Shown here: one piece after another, positions 7,384 to 16,333 of the stretch
Layout: each line of letters begins with the position of its first letter
Numbering within the stretch: position 1 is the stretch's first letter
From: Desulfobacterium sp.
GTDB lineage: Bacteria; Desulfobacterota; Desulfobacteria; Desulfobacterales; Desulfobacteraceae
Assembly: GCA_030145245.1 (NCBI GenBank)
Contig: JAQYWC010000081.1
Span: forward strand, 1 to 54,653
Direction: 5' to 3'
DNA length: 54,653 nt
Translations under genes and position numbers: made by a program
The notes under the pieces: model-generated
The model's input: the letters and a program-made list of their open reading frames with translations, nothing else
The model's database searches: none
What the model was told of the DNA's origin: nothing

Positions 7384-8558
7384 GATACCTCCTGGCACCC
7401 GGGCATTCCCGGGGCAAGGTCGATGGTGGCCTTACCCGATCCCAGGGCGGTTGCAACGCCCTGGCGGACATAGTCTGCCGCCTTGTTCCATCCCAGGTGG
7501 TCCAGCATCATGGCACCGGACAGGATAATGGAACAGGGGTTTGCAGAGTCTGTTCCAGCAAGGTCCGGGGCGGTGCCGTGGGTGGCTTCGAACACAGCGC
7601 AGCGGTCACCGATATTGGCGCCCGGAGCGATGCCGAGCCCGCCCACCTGGGCGGCCAGGGCGTCTGAGATGTAGTCGCCGTTGAGGTTGGGAGCTGCGAT
7701 CACGTCAAAATCCTCGGGCCTGAGCAATACTTCGGCAAAGACCATATCGGCAATCTTGTCCTTGATAAGCACCTTGCCCTCGGGATGGACGCCGTCATAG
7801 GTGTCCCAGAGCTCCTTTTCCGTGATCACCACGTCACCGAAATAGTCCTGGGCAGCCTGGTAGCCCCATTTCCGAAATCCGCCCTCGGTGAACTTCATGA
7901 TGTTACCCTTGTGCATGAGGGTGACGCTCTTGAGGCCATGGTCCACGGCATAGGCGACCGCACGGCGGACCAGGCGACGGGTCTTTTCCGGGCAGATGGG
8001 CTTGATGCCGATGGAGGAGGTGGAGCAGAGATCTACATCCAGCTCTTTTTTCATGAACGCGGTGAGTTTTTCCACCTCTTCCGACTCGGAGGCCCACTCG
8101 ATACCGGCATAGAGATCCTCGGTATTCTCCCGGAACACGGTGATGTCGACCTTTTCAGGCGCCTTCACCGGGCTCTGAACCGGAGAGAAGTAGCGGATGG
8201 GCCGGATGCAGGCATAAAGGTCCAGCTCCTGGCGGATTCGCACGTTAAGGCTTCTCATTCCCCGGCCCACGGGGGTGGCAAGGGGACCTTTGATGGCGAC
8301 CCGGTGCTCCTCAATGATCTTGAGGGAAGCGTCCGACAGCCACTCTCCGGTCTGGTTGAACCCCTTCTCTCCTGCAGGGAGCTCAAGCCACTCGATCCGC
8401 TTTTTGCCGTTAAACGCTTTTTCAACGGCCGTGTCAAACACAGACTGTGCAGCCCTCCAGATATCGGGTCCGATGCCGTCCCCCTCGATAAAGGGGATCT
8501 CAACGCAATCGGGTACCTTGAGTCCTGCATCCTTGTCTATGGATATGATCTTACTCAT
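7332..8558 (-). CDS. icd: Isocitrate dehydrogenase, probably NAD-dependent
   Basis: A 408-residue homodimeric-type isocitrate dehydrogenase converting isocitrate to 2-oxoglutarate and CO2. Substrate residues are in place: the phosphorylation-loop-like [12 protein letters not shown] with Ser103, [12 protein letters not shown], the K and Y of the active site, and [10 protein letters not shown] metal ligands. The cofactor loop reads HGTAPDLAG (327-335), with Asp332-Leu333 where the E. coli NADP enzyme has Lys-Tyr. The later Tyr/Arg that clasp the NADP phosphate are also absent. An acidic residue there is the known mark of NAD-specific enzymes, so NAD use is inferred. Good SD (GAGGAGAG). It lies between rlmB and comF, an unusual place for a TCA-cycle gene. 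Confidence 0.92.
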   Translation of the reverse strand: MSKIISIDKDAGLKVPDCVEIPFIEGDGIGPDIWRAAQSVFDTAVEKAFNGKKRIEWLELPAGEKGFNQTGEWLSDASLKIIEEHRVAIKGPLATPVGRGMRSLNVRIRQELDLYACIRPIRYFSPVQSPVKAPEKVDITVFRENTEDLYAGIEWASESEEVEKLTAFMKKELDVDLCSTSSIGIKPICPEKTRRLVRRAVAYAVDHGLKSVTLMHKGNIMKFTEGGFRKWGYQAAQDYFGDVVITEKELWDTYDGVHPEGKVLIKDKIADMVFAEVLLRPEDFDVIAAPNLNGDYISDALAAQVGGLGIAPGANIGDRCAVFEATHGTAPDLAGTDSANPCSIILSGAMMLDHLGWNKAADYVRQGVATALGSGKATIDLAPGMPGCQEVSCSAFGKIICETIQKMS

Positions 8559-8585
8559 GCAACGCTCTCCTCTTTTATGCTGTTA

Positions 8586-9338
8586 TTAGGATCTCTGACG
8601 CAAGGCCTCGTACATGGCGATTCCGCCTGCAACCGATGCGTTCAAGGAAGTCACTCCTGCCTTTTGGGGCAGTGAGACGAGAAAATCGCACTCTTTTTGC
8701 ACCAAGGGCCTGATGCCCTTGTGCTCGCCGCCCACCACAAGAACCAGGTTGCCGGTGAGATCCGCCTTGAACAATGGGGTCTTTCCTGCGGCATCCAGGC
8801 CCGCCACCCAGAAGCCAAGGTCCTTCAACTGGCGAAGCAGGGAAGCCGTGTTGGTGATGAACGAAATGTCGGCATGCTCCATGGCCCCTGCAGAAGCCCG
8901 GGAGACCGATGGCGTGGGAGAGACAGACCTCTCCTTGGGCAACATGATGTGATCCACACCGGCGCACAGGGCGGTCCGGATCAATGCCCCCAGATTCTGG
9001 GGATCTTCCAGGTTCTCCACCACCAGGATGAACTTCGGGGACTGGGGTTTGGTCATCTGTTTGACTATGCCTTCGGCCCGAACCTGACGAAACGGGCTGA
9101 CCTTTGCCACAACGCCCTGGTGACGGGCTTCCCGGGTCATGGTGTCAAGGGTCGTCAAATCGGTCATCTCGACGGGAATGGCATGCTCATCTGCAAACTT
9201 AAGGATCTCGGAGACCCTTGCCCTTGAGCGCTCCTTAGCAATAACGATGGCATAAACCTTTCTCTTGCCTGCCCGCAGGGCCTCCCTCACCGGATGGATA
9301 CCGCAAAGGATCTCGACCTGTTCTTTTTTTTCCTTCAC
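8586..9338 (-). CDS. rlmB: 23S rRNA 2'-O-methyltransferase, RlmB/TrmH family
   Basis: A 250-residue SpoU-family enzyme. An N-terminal substrate-binding domain (ILCGIHPVREALRAG) is followed by the trefoil-knot methyltransferase with its three motifs: NLEDPQNLGALIRTA (motif 1), VVGGEHKGIRPLV (motif 2) and SLNASVAGGIAMYEALRQR (motif 3). RlmB methylates G2251 of 23S rRNA; TrmH-family paralogues modify other sites, so the exact target is inferred. The start is a GTG at 9338 with AAGGAG upstream, overlapping the gmk stop by four bases (GTGA), which implies translational coupling. Confidence 0.92.
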   Translation of the reverse strand: MKEKKEQVEILCGIHPVREALRAGKRKVYAIVIAKERSRARVSEILKFADEHAIPVEMTDLTTLDTMTREARHQGVVAKVSPFRQVRAEGIVKQMTKPQSPKFILVVENLEDPQNLGALIRTALCAGVDHIMLPKERSVSPTPSVSRASAGAMEHADISFITNTASLLRQLKDLGFWVAGLDAAGKTPLFKADLTGNLVLVVGGEHKGIRPLVQKECDFLVSLPQKAGVTSLNASVAGGIAMYEALRQRS

Positions 9339-9919
9339 CTGAGCTCCTTTTTAAAAATAGCTGCCATCTGTTTTTTGCTTGTTTCAAGATCGTCGTTATC
9401 GATCACATGGTTGTAGCAATCTTTCTGCTCGATCTCGTTTACTGCGTTTTTCATGCGTTTTTCTATGGCCTCCTCGGAATCGGTTCCCCGGCTCCTGAGA
9501 CGCTTTTCAAGGATCTCAAGATCAGGGGCCATGATAAAGAGGGTCACGGCCGACGGAAACGCCTTGGTGATCTGCCTGGCGCCCTGGACATCGATGTCAA
9601 GAAGCAGGCTCCCGCCATTTTCCAGGGTCTCCCGGATAAAGGTGAGGGACGTACCGTAATAGTTGTCGTGGACCCGGGCCCACTCAGCCCACAGGTTGTT
9701 CTCGATCCTCTCCTCGAATGCCTCTTTTCCAATGAAAAAGTAATCTTTACCGTGGACCTCCCCTTCCCGGGGAGGCCGGGTGGTGTGGGAGACCGAGAAA
9801 GAGATTTCGGGAAATTCCTCCAGCATGAGCTTGCAGAGGGTTGACTTGCCGGCACCCGAAGGGGCGGATACCACAAATAGTTTTCCTGGTTTTTTGCTGT
9901 TTTCCAAACCTTGCTCCAT
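9335..9919 (-). CDS. gmk: Guanylate kinase
   Basis: A 194-residue guanylate kinase that converts GMP to GDP with ATP. It has the P-loop APSGAGKST at residues 19-27, the GMP-binding SHTTRPPREGEVHGKDY and DIDVQGARQI motifs, and the lid Arg motif RLRSRGTDSEEAIEKRM. The length is usual for the family. It follows remA closely in the conserved yicC-remA-gmk order and overlaps rlmB downstream. Confidence 0.95.
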   Translation of the reverse strand: MEQGLENSKKPGKLFVVSAPSGAGKSTLCKLMLEEFPEISFSVSHTTRPPREGEVHGKDYFFIGKEAFEERIENNLWAEWARVHDNYYGTSLTFIRETLENGGSLLLDIDVQGARQITKAFPSAVTLFIMAPDLEILEKRLRSRGTDSEEAIEKRMKNAVNEIEQKDCYNHVIDNDDLETSKKQMAAIFKKELR

Positions 9920-9933
9920 CCTTGTCAGAAGGT

Positions 9934-10200
9934 CTATTTTTCCTGCTCTTCCTGCTGTTTCAATGCCGAAAAACGCTGTGAAATGGTTTCCGCCTGTATG
10001 GCCGAAAGTATCACATGGTTGCTCTCTGTCACGATGATGGCCCGGGTCTTTCTGCCGTGGGTAGCATCCACCAGACGCCTTTCATCCTTTGCCTCATCCT
10101 TCAACCGCTTCATGGGGGAGGAGTTGGGAGAAAGGATTGTCACCACCTTTTCAGCCACCACCGTGTTACCAAACCCTATGTTCAGTAGGACCTGTTCCAT
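9934..10200 (-). CDS. remA: RemA/DUF370-family DNA-binding regulator
   Basis: An 88-residue protein with the DUF370 signature: [49 protein letters not shown] and [13 protein letters not shown]. RemA of Bacillus is a DNA-binding activator of matrix genes. In Gram-negatives the gene is widely found between yicC and gmk, as here, with an unproven role. The protein is soluble and basic, in line with DNA or RNA binding. The 14-bp gap to gmk suggests one transcript. Confidence 0.88.
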   Translation of the reverse strand: MEQVLLNIGFGNTVVAEKVVTILSPNSSPMKRLKDEAKDERRLVDATHGRKTRAIIVTESNHVILSAIQAETISQRFSALKQQEEQEK

Positions 10201-10217
10201 TATATCTCCTCATCAAA

Positions 10218-10242
10218 GGGGACAGATTTGAAATCTGTCCCC
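10218..10242. repeat. REP-like 25-bp near-perfect palindrome
   Basis: The arms GGGGACAGATTT (10218-10229) and AAATCTGTCCCC (10231-10242) are exact complements around a single G. The element lies in the 49-bp gap between yicC and remA, inside an operon. It is not followed by a U-tract on the coding (minus) strand, so it is not a standard terminator. The sequence resembles the class of short interspersed palindromes (REP) linked with RAYT-type transposases; copy number elsewhere in the genome cannot be seen here. Confidence 0.65.
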
Positions 10243-10249
10243 ACGCTCT

Positions 10250-11131
10250 TTATTCAATGTTCTGGACCTGTTCCCTGATCTTCTCAAGCTCAGACTTCAG
10301 ATTGACAATGGTGTGGGACAGCTCGGCCTGGCCGGACTTTGACCCCATGGTGTTGAACTCCCGGTTGAACTCCTGGATCAAAAAGTTGAGTTTCCTTCCG
10401 GCCGGTTTGCTTGACGACAGGATCTCCCTGAACTGCTTGATATGGCTGTGGACCCTGACAATCTCTTCGGAGATGTCGCTCTTGTCGGCAAGGATGGCTG
10501 CCTCCTGGGAGAGCCGCACCGGATCCAAGGCTTCCACCCCGGCCGTGAGACGGGAGATCCGCTCCATTAGACGTTCCCGGTAGATCTTCGGGATATCGGC
10601 GGCCCGGTCTTCAATGGTCTTGAGCTCAACCTCGATGAGGTTCATGCGCTCTTCAAGATCAATGGCCAGGTTCTCACCCTCGTTTGCCCGCATGGTGGTA
10701 AGGGCGGAAAGGGCCTGGGTAACGGCACTTGACACCGCCTGCCAAACCAGGTCGAAATCGGTCTCCTTTTCCTCGTCCTGGATCATCTCCCTTCCGGCCA
10801 GCACATGGTCCAGGGTGATGGCGGAATCAATGGCAAGGTTCTGCTTCAGACTTGCCAATGCCTTGTAATAGGCCCTGGCCCTTTTTTCATCCACGGCAAA
10901 ACTTGCTGCGTCCTCGGATTCATCTTTGACGGAAATACGGATCTCCACCCGTCCCCTGGCAAGGGTTCCGGCAACGATCTTCTTGATTCCATCCTCAAAC
11001 CTGCGGCAATAACCCGGAAGATATAAGGCCACATCAAGGTTCTTGCTATTGTAGGAACGAATCTCAACCTCGGCCCTGATATCGTTCTCCGTATATGACG
11101 CCTCTGAAAAGGCGGTCATGCTCTTTATCAT
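10250..11131 (-). CDS. yicC: YicC-family endoribonuclease/RNase adaptor
   Basis: A 293-residue YicC protein. The N-terminus MIKSMTAFSEA is the family's hallmark, followed by the conserved EIRSYNSKNLDV region, and the C-terminus has GRKLNFLIQEFNREFNTMGSKS and the AELSHTIVNLKSELEKIREQVQNIE block. E. coli YicC assists small-RNA decay and has been reported to cleave RNA. The start overlaps the DUF4416 stop by four bases (ATGA). The REP-like palindrome lies just downstream. Confidence 0.93.
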   Translation of the reverse strand: MIKSMTAFSEASYTENDIRAEVEIRSYNSKNLDVALYLPGYCRRFEDGIKKIVAGTLARGRVEIRISVKDESEDAASFAVDEKRARAYYKALASLKQNLAIDSAITLDHVLAGREMIQDEEKETDFDLVWQAVSSAVTQALSALTTMRANEGENLAIDLEERMNLIEVELKTIEDRAADIPKIYRERLMERISRLTAGVEALDPVRLSQEAAILADKSDISEEIVRVHSHIKQFREILSSSKPAGRKLNFLIQEFNREFNTMGSKSGQAELSHTIVNLKSELEKIREQVQNIE

Positions 11132-11670
11132 TTAAACTCTTCTCTCTTTCTTTTTAGGTCAAGGCAATATTTTGCCCTGACAGTTTCAAGGAATCCCTTG
11201 ATGGCGTCTCCGGCATAGTCGGGGTAAGTCCACTCAAGCTTTTGGAATCCCCCTTTTTTATAGATCAGGGTGAGATCCGCATAGATCCCCTTCCCGATAT
11301 AAACCCGATGGGAATAATCCTTGCCGGTTGCAAGGATAAACCTGGACGGAACAAGGTAGCCCGGATCAATATTGAGGCTCCTTTGCCCATCGGCTTTCCA
11401 CAATGTTTCCAATTGGTTGGTGGCCTCCTTGATCGATGCCAGGCTCTCCTGCTCGATCAGTTCCTTGAACACCACCACCCGCCGGAACAGGGGAGATCCC
11501 ATCTCTTTATAATAATAGTCGGTATAATCAAAATCGAACCACGGACTGATAATATCGATACTGCCGAACTTCTCTTCCAGCAGGGGCAGCACCGCTTCCA
11601 GGATGGTTTGATCGTTCATGAACAGGCTCATGATGAGCTTAGCCGGATCCGGTCTCTTTGGTGTACTCAT
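11128..11670 (-). CDS. DUF4416 family protein
   Basis: A 180-residue soluble protein that fits DUF4416, a family common in Desulfobacterota and other anaerobes. Visible conserved parts are an N-terminal KLIMSLFMND, the aromatic block SPWFDFDYTDYYYKEMG, LNIDPGYLVPSRFILATGKDYSHRVYIGKGIYADLTL and the late WTYPDY. No catalytic motif can be named. It overlaps by four bases both the Trm112-like gene upstream and yicC downstream, so it belongs to the same operon; a link to RNA metabolism is only positional. Confidence 0.8.
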   Translation of the reverse strand: MSTPKRPDPAKLIMSLFMNDQTILEAVLPLLEEKFGSIDIISPWFDFDYTDYYYKEMGSPLFRRVVVFKELIEQESLASIKEATNQLETLWKADGQRSLNIDPGYLVPSRFILATGKDYSHRVYIGKGIYADLTLIYKKGGFQKLEWTYPDYAGDAIKGFLETVRAKYCLDLKRKREEFK

Positions 11671-11840
11671 CGGGTCAGCGGCTTTGCCTCTTCTACGAGC
11701 ATAATGGGAATATCGTCCCGGATTTCATACACAAGGCTGCAGGCCTCACACACAAGTCCGTCGTTACTCTGGTTCATGGTCACCTCGCCCTTACAATTGG
11801 GGCAGGCCAGTATCTCTAACAATTCCTTGGAAACAGCCAT
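11667..11840 (-). CDS. Trm112-like zinc-binding protein
   Basis: A 57-residue protein. It begins MAVSKELLEILACPNCKGEV and has a second Cys pair CEAC followed by LVYEIRDDIPIMLVEEA. This is the bacterial Trm112/YcaR pattern, a zinc-ribbon protein that in other organisms activates methyltransferases, or in E. coli sits beside lpxK/kdsB. Here it is two positions from msbA, in line with the LPS-linked context of ycaR. The stop overlaps the DUF4416 start (ATGA). AAGGAGATTTG upstream is a good SD. Confidence 0.88.
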   Translation of the reverse strand: MAVSKELLEILACPNCKGEVTMNQSNDGLVCEACSLVYEIRDDIPIMLVEEAKPLTR

Positions 11841-11908
11841 TGTCAAATCTCCTTTTTTTTCATCAATATTTTAGTCAGCCATACAAACAGGTGCAAGGTA
11901 AAATTCTC

Positions 11909-13714
11909 TCACGCCGCCGGGACTTCCGCTTTGGAGTCCCCTTCCCCGGCCTGGTCGATGACACCACGTGAAGTCTGCATGGTCTGAAGCTTGAAATACT
12001 CTCCGTGTTTTGCCATAAGCTGATCATGGGTGCCCTGCTCCACAATGGCTCCCTTTTTCAACAAAACGATCCTGTGGGCATGGTCAATGGTGGAAAGCCT
12101 GTGGGCGATGACCAGTGTGGTCCGGCCCTGCATCAGATTGGAAAGCGCTTTCTGGACCACCCTTTCCGCCTCGGCATCCAGGGCCGAGGTCGCCTCGTCA
12201 AGGATGAGAACCGGTGCATCCTTGATCAATGCCCTTGCAATGCAGAGCCGCTGCTTCTCTCCCCCGGACAGACGGCTTCCAAGCTCACCTATCATGGTAT
12301 CGTACCCCTGGGGAAAGCCCATGATAAAATCGTGGGCATAGGCAGATTTTGCAGCTTTCTCCACCTCTTCATCAGTTGCGTCCATGCGGCCGTACCGGAT
12401 GTTGTCCCGGACGGTCTCATTGAAGAGAATGGGCTCCTGGGTCACGATGGAGATGTTCCGTCTCAGGGAGTTAAGGGAAAGGTCCTTCACATCATGGCCG
12501 TTAACCAGTACCCTTCCCTGGGTTGCATCGTAGAACCTGGGCACCAGATTGACAAGGGAAGTCTTTCCTCCGCCGCTCATTCCCACCAGGGCCAGCACCT
12601 CGCCGGGATTGACATTGAGACTAACATCCCGCAGCACCGGCTTTTCGTCTGAATTATAAGCAAAGGTGAGGTTCTCGAACTGAACCCCCACCGAGGAACC
12701 GTTGAGTTCAGCGGCGTCTGAGGGCTCGGTTATTTCCGACTCCCGTTCAAGGATATCAAATATCCGGGTAAGGGCTGCCGTCCCCTCCTGCACGGTGTTG
12801 TTGAGTTTGCTGAGTTTTTTAATCGGATCGTAAAGCATCATCACCGCGGTCAGAAAGGAAAAAAAGGTGCCCGGCGTGGACGCGCCGCTGATCACCCGGG
12901 ATCCGCCGAACCAGATGATAAAGGCGATACCGATACCGCCGACAAACTCCATCACCGGGGATGACAGGGACTTGGCAATGATGGATTTCATCTCAAGCCT
13001 GAAAAGCATATGGGCCTTTTTATAGAACCGCTCTTTTTCAAAGGCCTCCATGGTAAAGATCTTGACCACCTTTGTACCGGAAAAGGTCTCATGGAGAAAG
13101 ACGTTGAGATCGGCCATGGCCTCCTGGCACCCGGTGCTGAACCGCCTCACCCTTCGCCCGAACACCACGATGGGATAAAAGGCAACGGGCAGGACCACAA
13201 AGGCGCCGATGGCAAGCTTCCAGTCCATATAGAGGACAACACCGATCAGCCCGATCACGGTAAAGGCGTCCTTTAAGACGCTTGTCACAGCGGAAGAGAC
13301 CATGCCCTTGACAATGTTCACGTCATTGGTGATCCTGGACATGAGCACCCCGGTTTTTTCAGTATGATAAAATGCCAGGGGCAGATCAATGATTCTTTCA
13401 TACAGGGAGATCCTGAAGTGCTTGATGATCTCCTGCCCCACATGGCTCATGAAATAACCCTGGCCGTAGGCGCCGGCGCCCTTTAAGAAAAAAACCAGGA
13501 TGGCGGCCCCGGGCAGGAGAAGAAGCTTGGCCTCGTCCTTGTTTATGAAGATGTCGTCCAGCATGGGTTTTACCAGATAAGCGGAAGCCGAGGTTGCAGC
13601 GGCCACCACCACCATGCAGCCCATGGCAAGAACGAGTCTTCTCCACCGGGAGAGAACAAGTCCTAAAACGACCCGCCCCCTGTCTCTATTTTTTTTTTCA
13701 GATAAATTTTCCAT
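11909..13714 (-). CDS. msbA: Lipid A export ATP-binding/permease protein MsbA
   Basis: An ABC exporter half-transporter of about 601 residues. Six membrane segments (about residues 20-310, with the GVLMSRITNDVNIVKGM coupling region) are followed by a nucleotide-binding domain: Walker A GMSGGGKTS, Q-loop VTQEPILFNET, signature LSGGEKQR, Walker B VLILDEATSALD and switch His in IAHRLST. MsbA flips lipid A-core across the inner membrane; the neighbouring kdtA and the large LPS locus support this over a drug exporter. I set the start at ATG 13714 (MENLSEKK), which gives the usual MsbA length. The frame stays open further upstream and another ATG occurs at 13747, so the start is uncertain. It is divergent from kdtA. 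Confidence 0.9.
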   Translation of the reverse strand: MENLSEKKNRDRGRVVLGLVLSRWRRLVLAMGCMVVVAAATSASAYLVKPMLDDIFINKDEAKLLLLPGAAILVFFLKGAGAYGQGYFMSHVGQEIIKHFRISLYERIIDLPLAFYHTEKTGVLMSRITNDVNIVKGMVSSAVTSVLKDAFTVIGLIGVVLYMDWKLAIGAFVVLPVAFYPIVVFGRRVRRFSTGCQEAMADLNVFLHETFSGTKVVKIFTMEAFEKERFYKKAHMLFRLEMKSIIAKSLSSPVMEFVGGIGIAFIIWFGGSRVISGASTPGTFFSFLTAVMMLYDPIKKLSKLNNTVQEGTAALTRIFDILERESEITEPSDAAELNGSSVGVQFENLTFAYNSDEKPVLRDVSLNVNPGEVLALVGMSGGGKTSLVNLVPRFYDATQGRVLVNGHDVKDLSLNSLRRNISIVTQEPILFNETVRDNIRYGRMDATDEEVEKAAKSAYAHDFIMGFPQGYDTMIGELGSRLSGGEKQRLCIARALIKDAPVLILDEATSALDAEAERVVQKALSNLMQGRTTLVIAHRLSTIDHAHRIVLLKKGAIVEQGTHDQLMAKHGEYFKLQTMQTSRGVIDQAGEGDSKAEVPAA

Positions 13715-13723
13715 AAGCTTTCT

Positions 13724-13753
13724 ATTATGTGATATAATGCCGTCCATTGTCAA
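13724..13753 (-). promoter_or_regulatory. Candidate sigma70 promoter for msbA
   Basis: On the minus strand TTGACA (13753-13748) and CATAAT (13729-13724) are separated by 18 bp, a good sigma70 match. Transcription would begin only a few bases before the chosen msbA ATG, making a nearly leaderless mRNA, so either a downstream start codon is used or the match is chance. Confidence 0.35.
13730..13738 (+). promoter_or_regulatory. Extended -10 promoter for kdtA
   Basis: TGATATAAT is a perfect extended -10 (TGnTATAAT). No good -35 box lies upstream, which extended -10 promoters tolerate. Transcription would start near 13745, about 40 bp before the first possible kdtA start. It overlaps the candidate msbA promoter on the other strand, so the two genes may compete or be co-regulated. 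Confidence 0.45.
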
Positions 13754-13783
13754 TCTTAAAAGAGTACAGGACCCCCTATCCAA

Positions 13784-15061
13784 ATGCAGACAGAGACAGT
13801 ACCCATGAGCTTGCTCGGACTTTACAATCTTGCATGGCAAGCAGTGCTGCCGCTTCTCAAGAGAAACAAACGGCTCAAACAGGGTTTTAACCAGAGATGT
13901 TCGGCCACCCACCTTTCAAAGTGCGATATCTGGATACAGGCGGCATCGGCAGGCGAGGCCTACCTTGCTGCTGAGCTTGTGAAACGGCTTGGGTTCAACA
14001 CAGAGACCACCATCCTGGTCTCCACCACAACGACCCAGGGAATGGAGATCCTGAAACAGGAGATCGACCCCCAAAAGCTTCATCCAAGCATCCAGTGCCG
14101 GCTTGCCTGGTTCCCCTTTGATATGCCGGAATTAATGAAAGCGGTTCTGGAGCGGCTGAACCCTGTCACCATGGTGCTCCTTGAGACGGAACTCTGGCCC
14201 GGTCTCTTGTCCGCCCTGAAGAAACGGGGCACAAAGATACTGATGGTCAATGCAAGGCTTTCTGAGAAGAGCTTTAAAGGGTACAACCGAACCGCTTTTA
14301 TCTGGAAACACCTTGCCCCGGACAGCATCCTTGCCATATCCGAGGAAGACGCCGCTAGGTTCAGGGCCCTGTTCACCACGGCAACCATCCACGTCATGCC
14401 CAACATCAAGTTCGATGCCATGGACTGCCTTGATTCAACCCCGGCAAAAGCATCCTCCCTGGAAAGCCTGTTCGCCCCCGACACCCCCCTCTCCATCCTC
14501 GCCTCGGTGCGCATGGAGGAGGAGCAGTTGGTTGAACAGATACTGAAACGCCTGCTTGACAGGTTTCCCGACCAGGTGGTGGCCCTGTTTCCCCGCCACA
14601 TGCACAGACTCGACTTCTGGAAACAGAGCCTGACCGCAAAAGGGTATTCCTGGCAGCTCAGAAGCGATACAAGCACCCCGACCAAGCCCGGCTCAATCGT
14701 TTTGTGGGACGTGTTCGGGGAACTCAAACAAGCCTATGCACTTGCCGTGACAGCCTTTGTCGGCGGCAGCCTCCTCCCCCTGGGCGGCCAGAATTTCATG
14801 GAACCCGCCATTGCAGGGGCAGCCACGGTCACCGGCCCCCATTTAAGCAATTTTTTATGGGTCGGAGAAGAAATTTTTAAAAAAGGGGTTGTGTATAAGG
14901 CCGAAAACTGGCAGAAGGTTGCAGATTTTATGATAAAAAACCTTAATCATGTTCCCAGCAGAGCAAGTTTAGTGGAACAGGGGCAACGCTTCATCCGAAA
15001 ACGACAGGGCGGGACCGAGCTTGCCGTAAACCAAATAACCCGATCCTTAGAAAAGATTTAA
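13784..15061 (+). CDS. waaA: 3-deoxy-D-manno-octulosonic acid (Kdo) transferase
   Basis: A GT30 transferase that moves Kdo from CMP-Kdo to the lipid A precursor at the inner membrane (also called kdtA). It has an N-terminal hydrophobic segment (LYNLAWQAVLPLL), the IQAASAGEAYLAAEL motif with the catalytic Glu, WFPFDMP, VLLETELWPGLL, VNARLSEKSFKGY, the C-domain SVRMEEEQLVE, LFPRHMHR and the acceptor GGSLLPLGGQNFMEPA. Length is 425 residues from ATG 13784, or 418 from ATG 13805; the second start matches the family's N-terminus better, but neither has a strong SD. Mono- versus bifunctionality cannot be told. Confidence 0.92.
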   Translation: MQTETVPMSLLGLYNLAWQAVLPLLKRNKRLKQGFNQRCSATHLSKCDIWIQAASAGEAYLAAELVKRLGFNTETTILVSTTTTQGMEILKQEIDPQKLHPSIQCRLAWFPFDMPELMKAVLERLNPVTMVLLETELWPGLLSALKKRGTKILMVNARLSEKSFKGYNRTAFIWKHLAPDSILAISEEDAARFRALFTTATIHVMPNIKFDAMDCLDSTPAKASSLESLFAPDTPLSILASVRMEEEQLVEQILKRLLDRFPDQVVALFPRHMHRLDFWKQSLTAKGYSWQLRSDTSTPTKPGSIVLWDVFGELKQAYALAVTAFVGGSLLPLGGQNFMEPAIAGAATVTGPHLSNFLWVGEEIFKKGVVYKAENWQKVADFMIKNLNHVPSRASLVEQGQRFIRKRQGGTELAVNQITRSLEKI

Positions 15062-15068
15062 TGGAACC

Positions 15069-16280
15069 ATGGAACACATCAAGACCGTAAAAACCAACGT
15101 GATTCGAAAAAGGGCAGGCCAGCACAAACGCTATGCCACAGGCTTTCAATACCAGCAGGACTCTATCTTTTTTGCCCAGATCGCCGAAGATCTGATCAAG
15201 GAAGGGGAAGAAGAGCTGAAAAAACTCGGGGCAACCGAGGTGACGCCGTCATTTCGAGGCATCTACTTCAAGGCCCAAAAGGGCGTTTTCTACAACATAA
15301 ACTACCAGACCAGGCTCTGTTCAAGAATCCTCGCCCCCCTGGTATCCTTCAACTGCACCGATACCGACACCCTCTACAAACTGGCAAAGCGTATCAAATG
15401 GGAGAACCTGTTCAAAAAAAAGAGCACCTTTGCCATCACGGCCAATGTCTCGGACAGTGAGATCACCCATTCCCAGTATGCTGCTCTCAGGCTCAAGGAC
15501 GCCATTGCCGACTATTTCAGGGAACGAACCGGAAAAAGGCCGGACGTGGACACCCTCAACCCGGATGTGATGATCAACCTGCACATCAGAAAAGAGAAGA
15601 TAGCCATCAGCATCGACGCTTCCGGCGGCGCCCTTCACAAGCGGGGATACAGGGAGGAGTCGGTGTCTGCCCCCATGCAGGAGACCGTTGCCGCAGCCGT
15701 TATCCGCCTTTCCGAGTGGGACGGGTCGGTTCCCATCTACGACCCCATGTGCGGCTCAGGCACCCTATTGTGTGAAGCCCTGATGCACCATTGCAACATC
15801 CCTGCCGGCATATTCAGGAAACGATTCGGATTTGAGATCCTGCCCGATTTCAACCCGGACCTGTGGGCCCAGGTCAAAGCAAAGGCAGACGCCAGGATCG
15901 GCTCCCTTGAGAGCGGTCTCATCGCCGGCAGCGACATTGCCGATACATCGGTCAATGCGGCACGGACCAACCTCATGGGGCTCCACAATGGCGGCCAGGT
16001 ATCCATTGGCCACCAGGATTTCAGGGACCTGCCCGATATTGAGAACGCCATCATCGTTGCCAACCCGCCCTACGGCATCCGCATGGGCAAGGAGAGCGAC
16101 CTCAAGGCCTTTCACCGGGACCTGGGTGATTTTCTCAAACAGAAATGCAAGGGATCAACCGCATACATCTATTTCGGAGATCCCCAGTACGTTGCCCACA
16201 TGGGACTGAAAGCGACCTGGAAAAAGCCCCTCAAGGCCGGCGGGCTTGACGGCCGCCTTGTCAAGTACGAGATGTATTAG
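15069..16280 (+). CDS. THUMP-domain class I rRNA methyltransferase (RlmL N-half/YpsC-like)
   Basis: A 403-residue SAM-dependent RNA methyltransferase. The THUMP RNA-binding domain covers about residues 50-170 (TPSFRGIYFKAQ, VMINLHIRKEKIAISID). It is followed by an N2-guanine methyltransferase domain with SAM loop YDPMCGSGTLLCEA, acidic IAGSDIADTSVNAARTNL and catalytic motif NPPYGIRM. It matches the N-terminal half of E. coli RlmL (which makes m2G2445) and stand-alone YpsC proteins; the C-terminal RlmK half is absent. It starts 8 bp after the kdtA stop, so the two are co-transcribed. A GC-rich terminator follows. Confidence 0.88.
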   Translation: MEHIKTVKTNVIRKRAGQHKRYATGFQYQQDSIFFAQIAEDLIKEGEEELKKLGATEVTPSFRGIYFKAQKGVFYNINYQTRLCSRILAPLVSFNCTDTDTLYKLAKRIKWENLFKKKSTFAITANVSDSEITHSQYAALRLKDAIADYFRERTGKRPDVDTLNPDVMINLHIRKEKIAISIDASGGALHKRGYREESVSAPMQETVAAAVIRLSEWDGSVPIYDPMCGSGTLLCEALMHHCNIPAGIFRKRFGFEILPDFNPDLWAQVKAKADARIGSLESGLIAGSDIADTSVNAARTNLMGLHNGGQVSIGHQDFRDLPDIENAIIVANPPYGIRMGKESDLKAFHRDLGDFLKQKCKGSTAYIYFGDPQYVAHMGLKATWKKPLKAGGLDGRLVKYEMY

Positions 16281-16308
16281 ACAACGAACAGGTTTTAAAA
16301 AATAGAAT

Positions 16309-16333
16309 GGGCCGGCATCCTGCCGGCCCTTTT
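16309..16333 (+). terminator. Rho-independent terminator (GGGCCGGC family, copy 1)
   Basis: Perfect 9-bp arms GGGCCGGCA and TGCCGGCCC around a TCC loop, followed by TTTT. It closes the kdtA-methyltransferase unit. The hairpin core and its AATAGAAT lead recur at 17011-17051, and the core also at 22596-22625. Confidence 0.85.
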
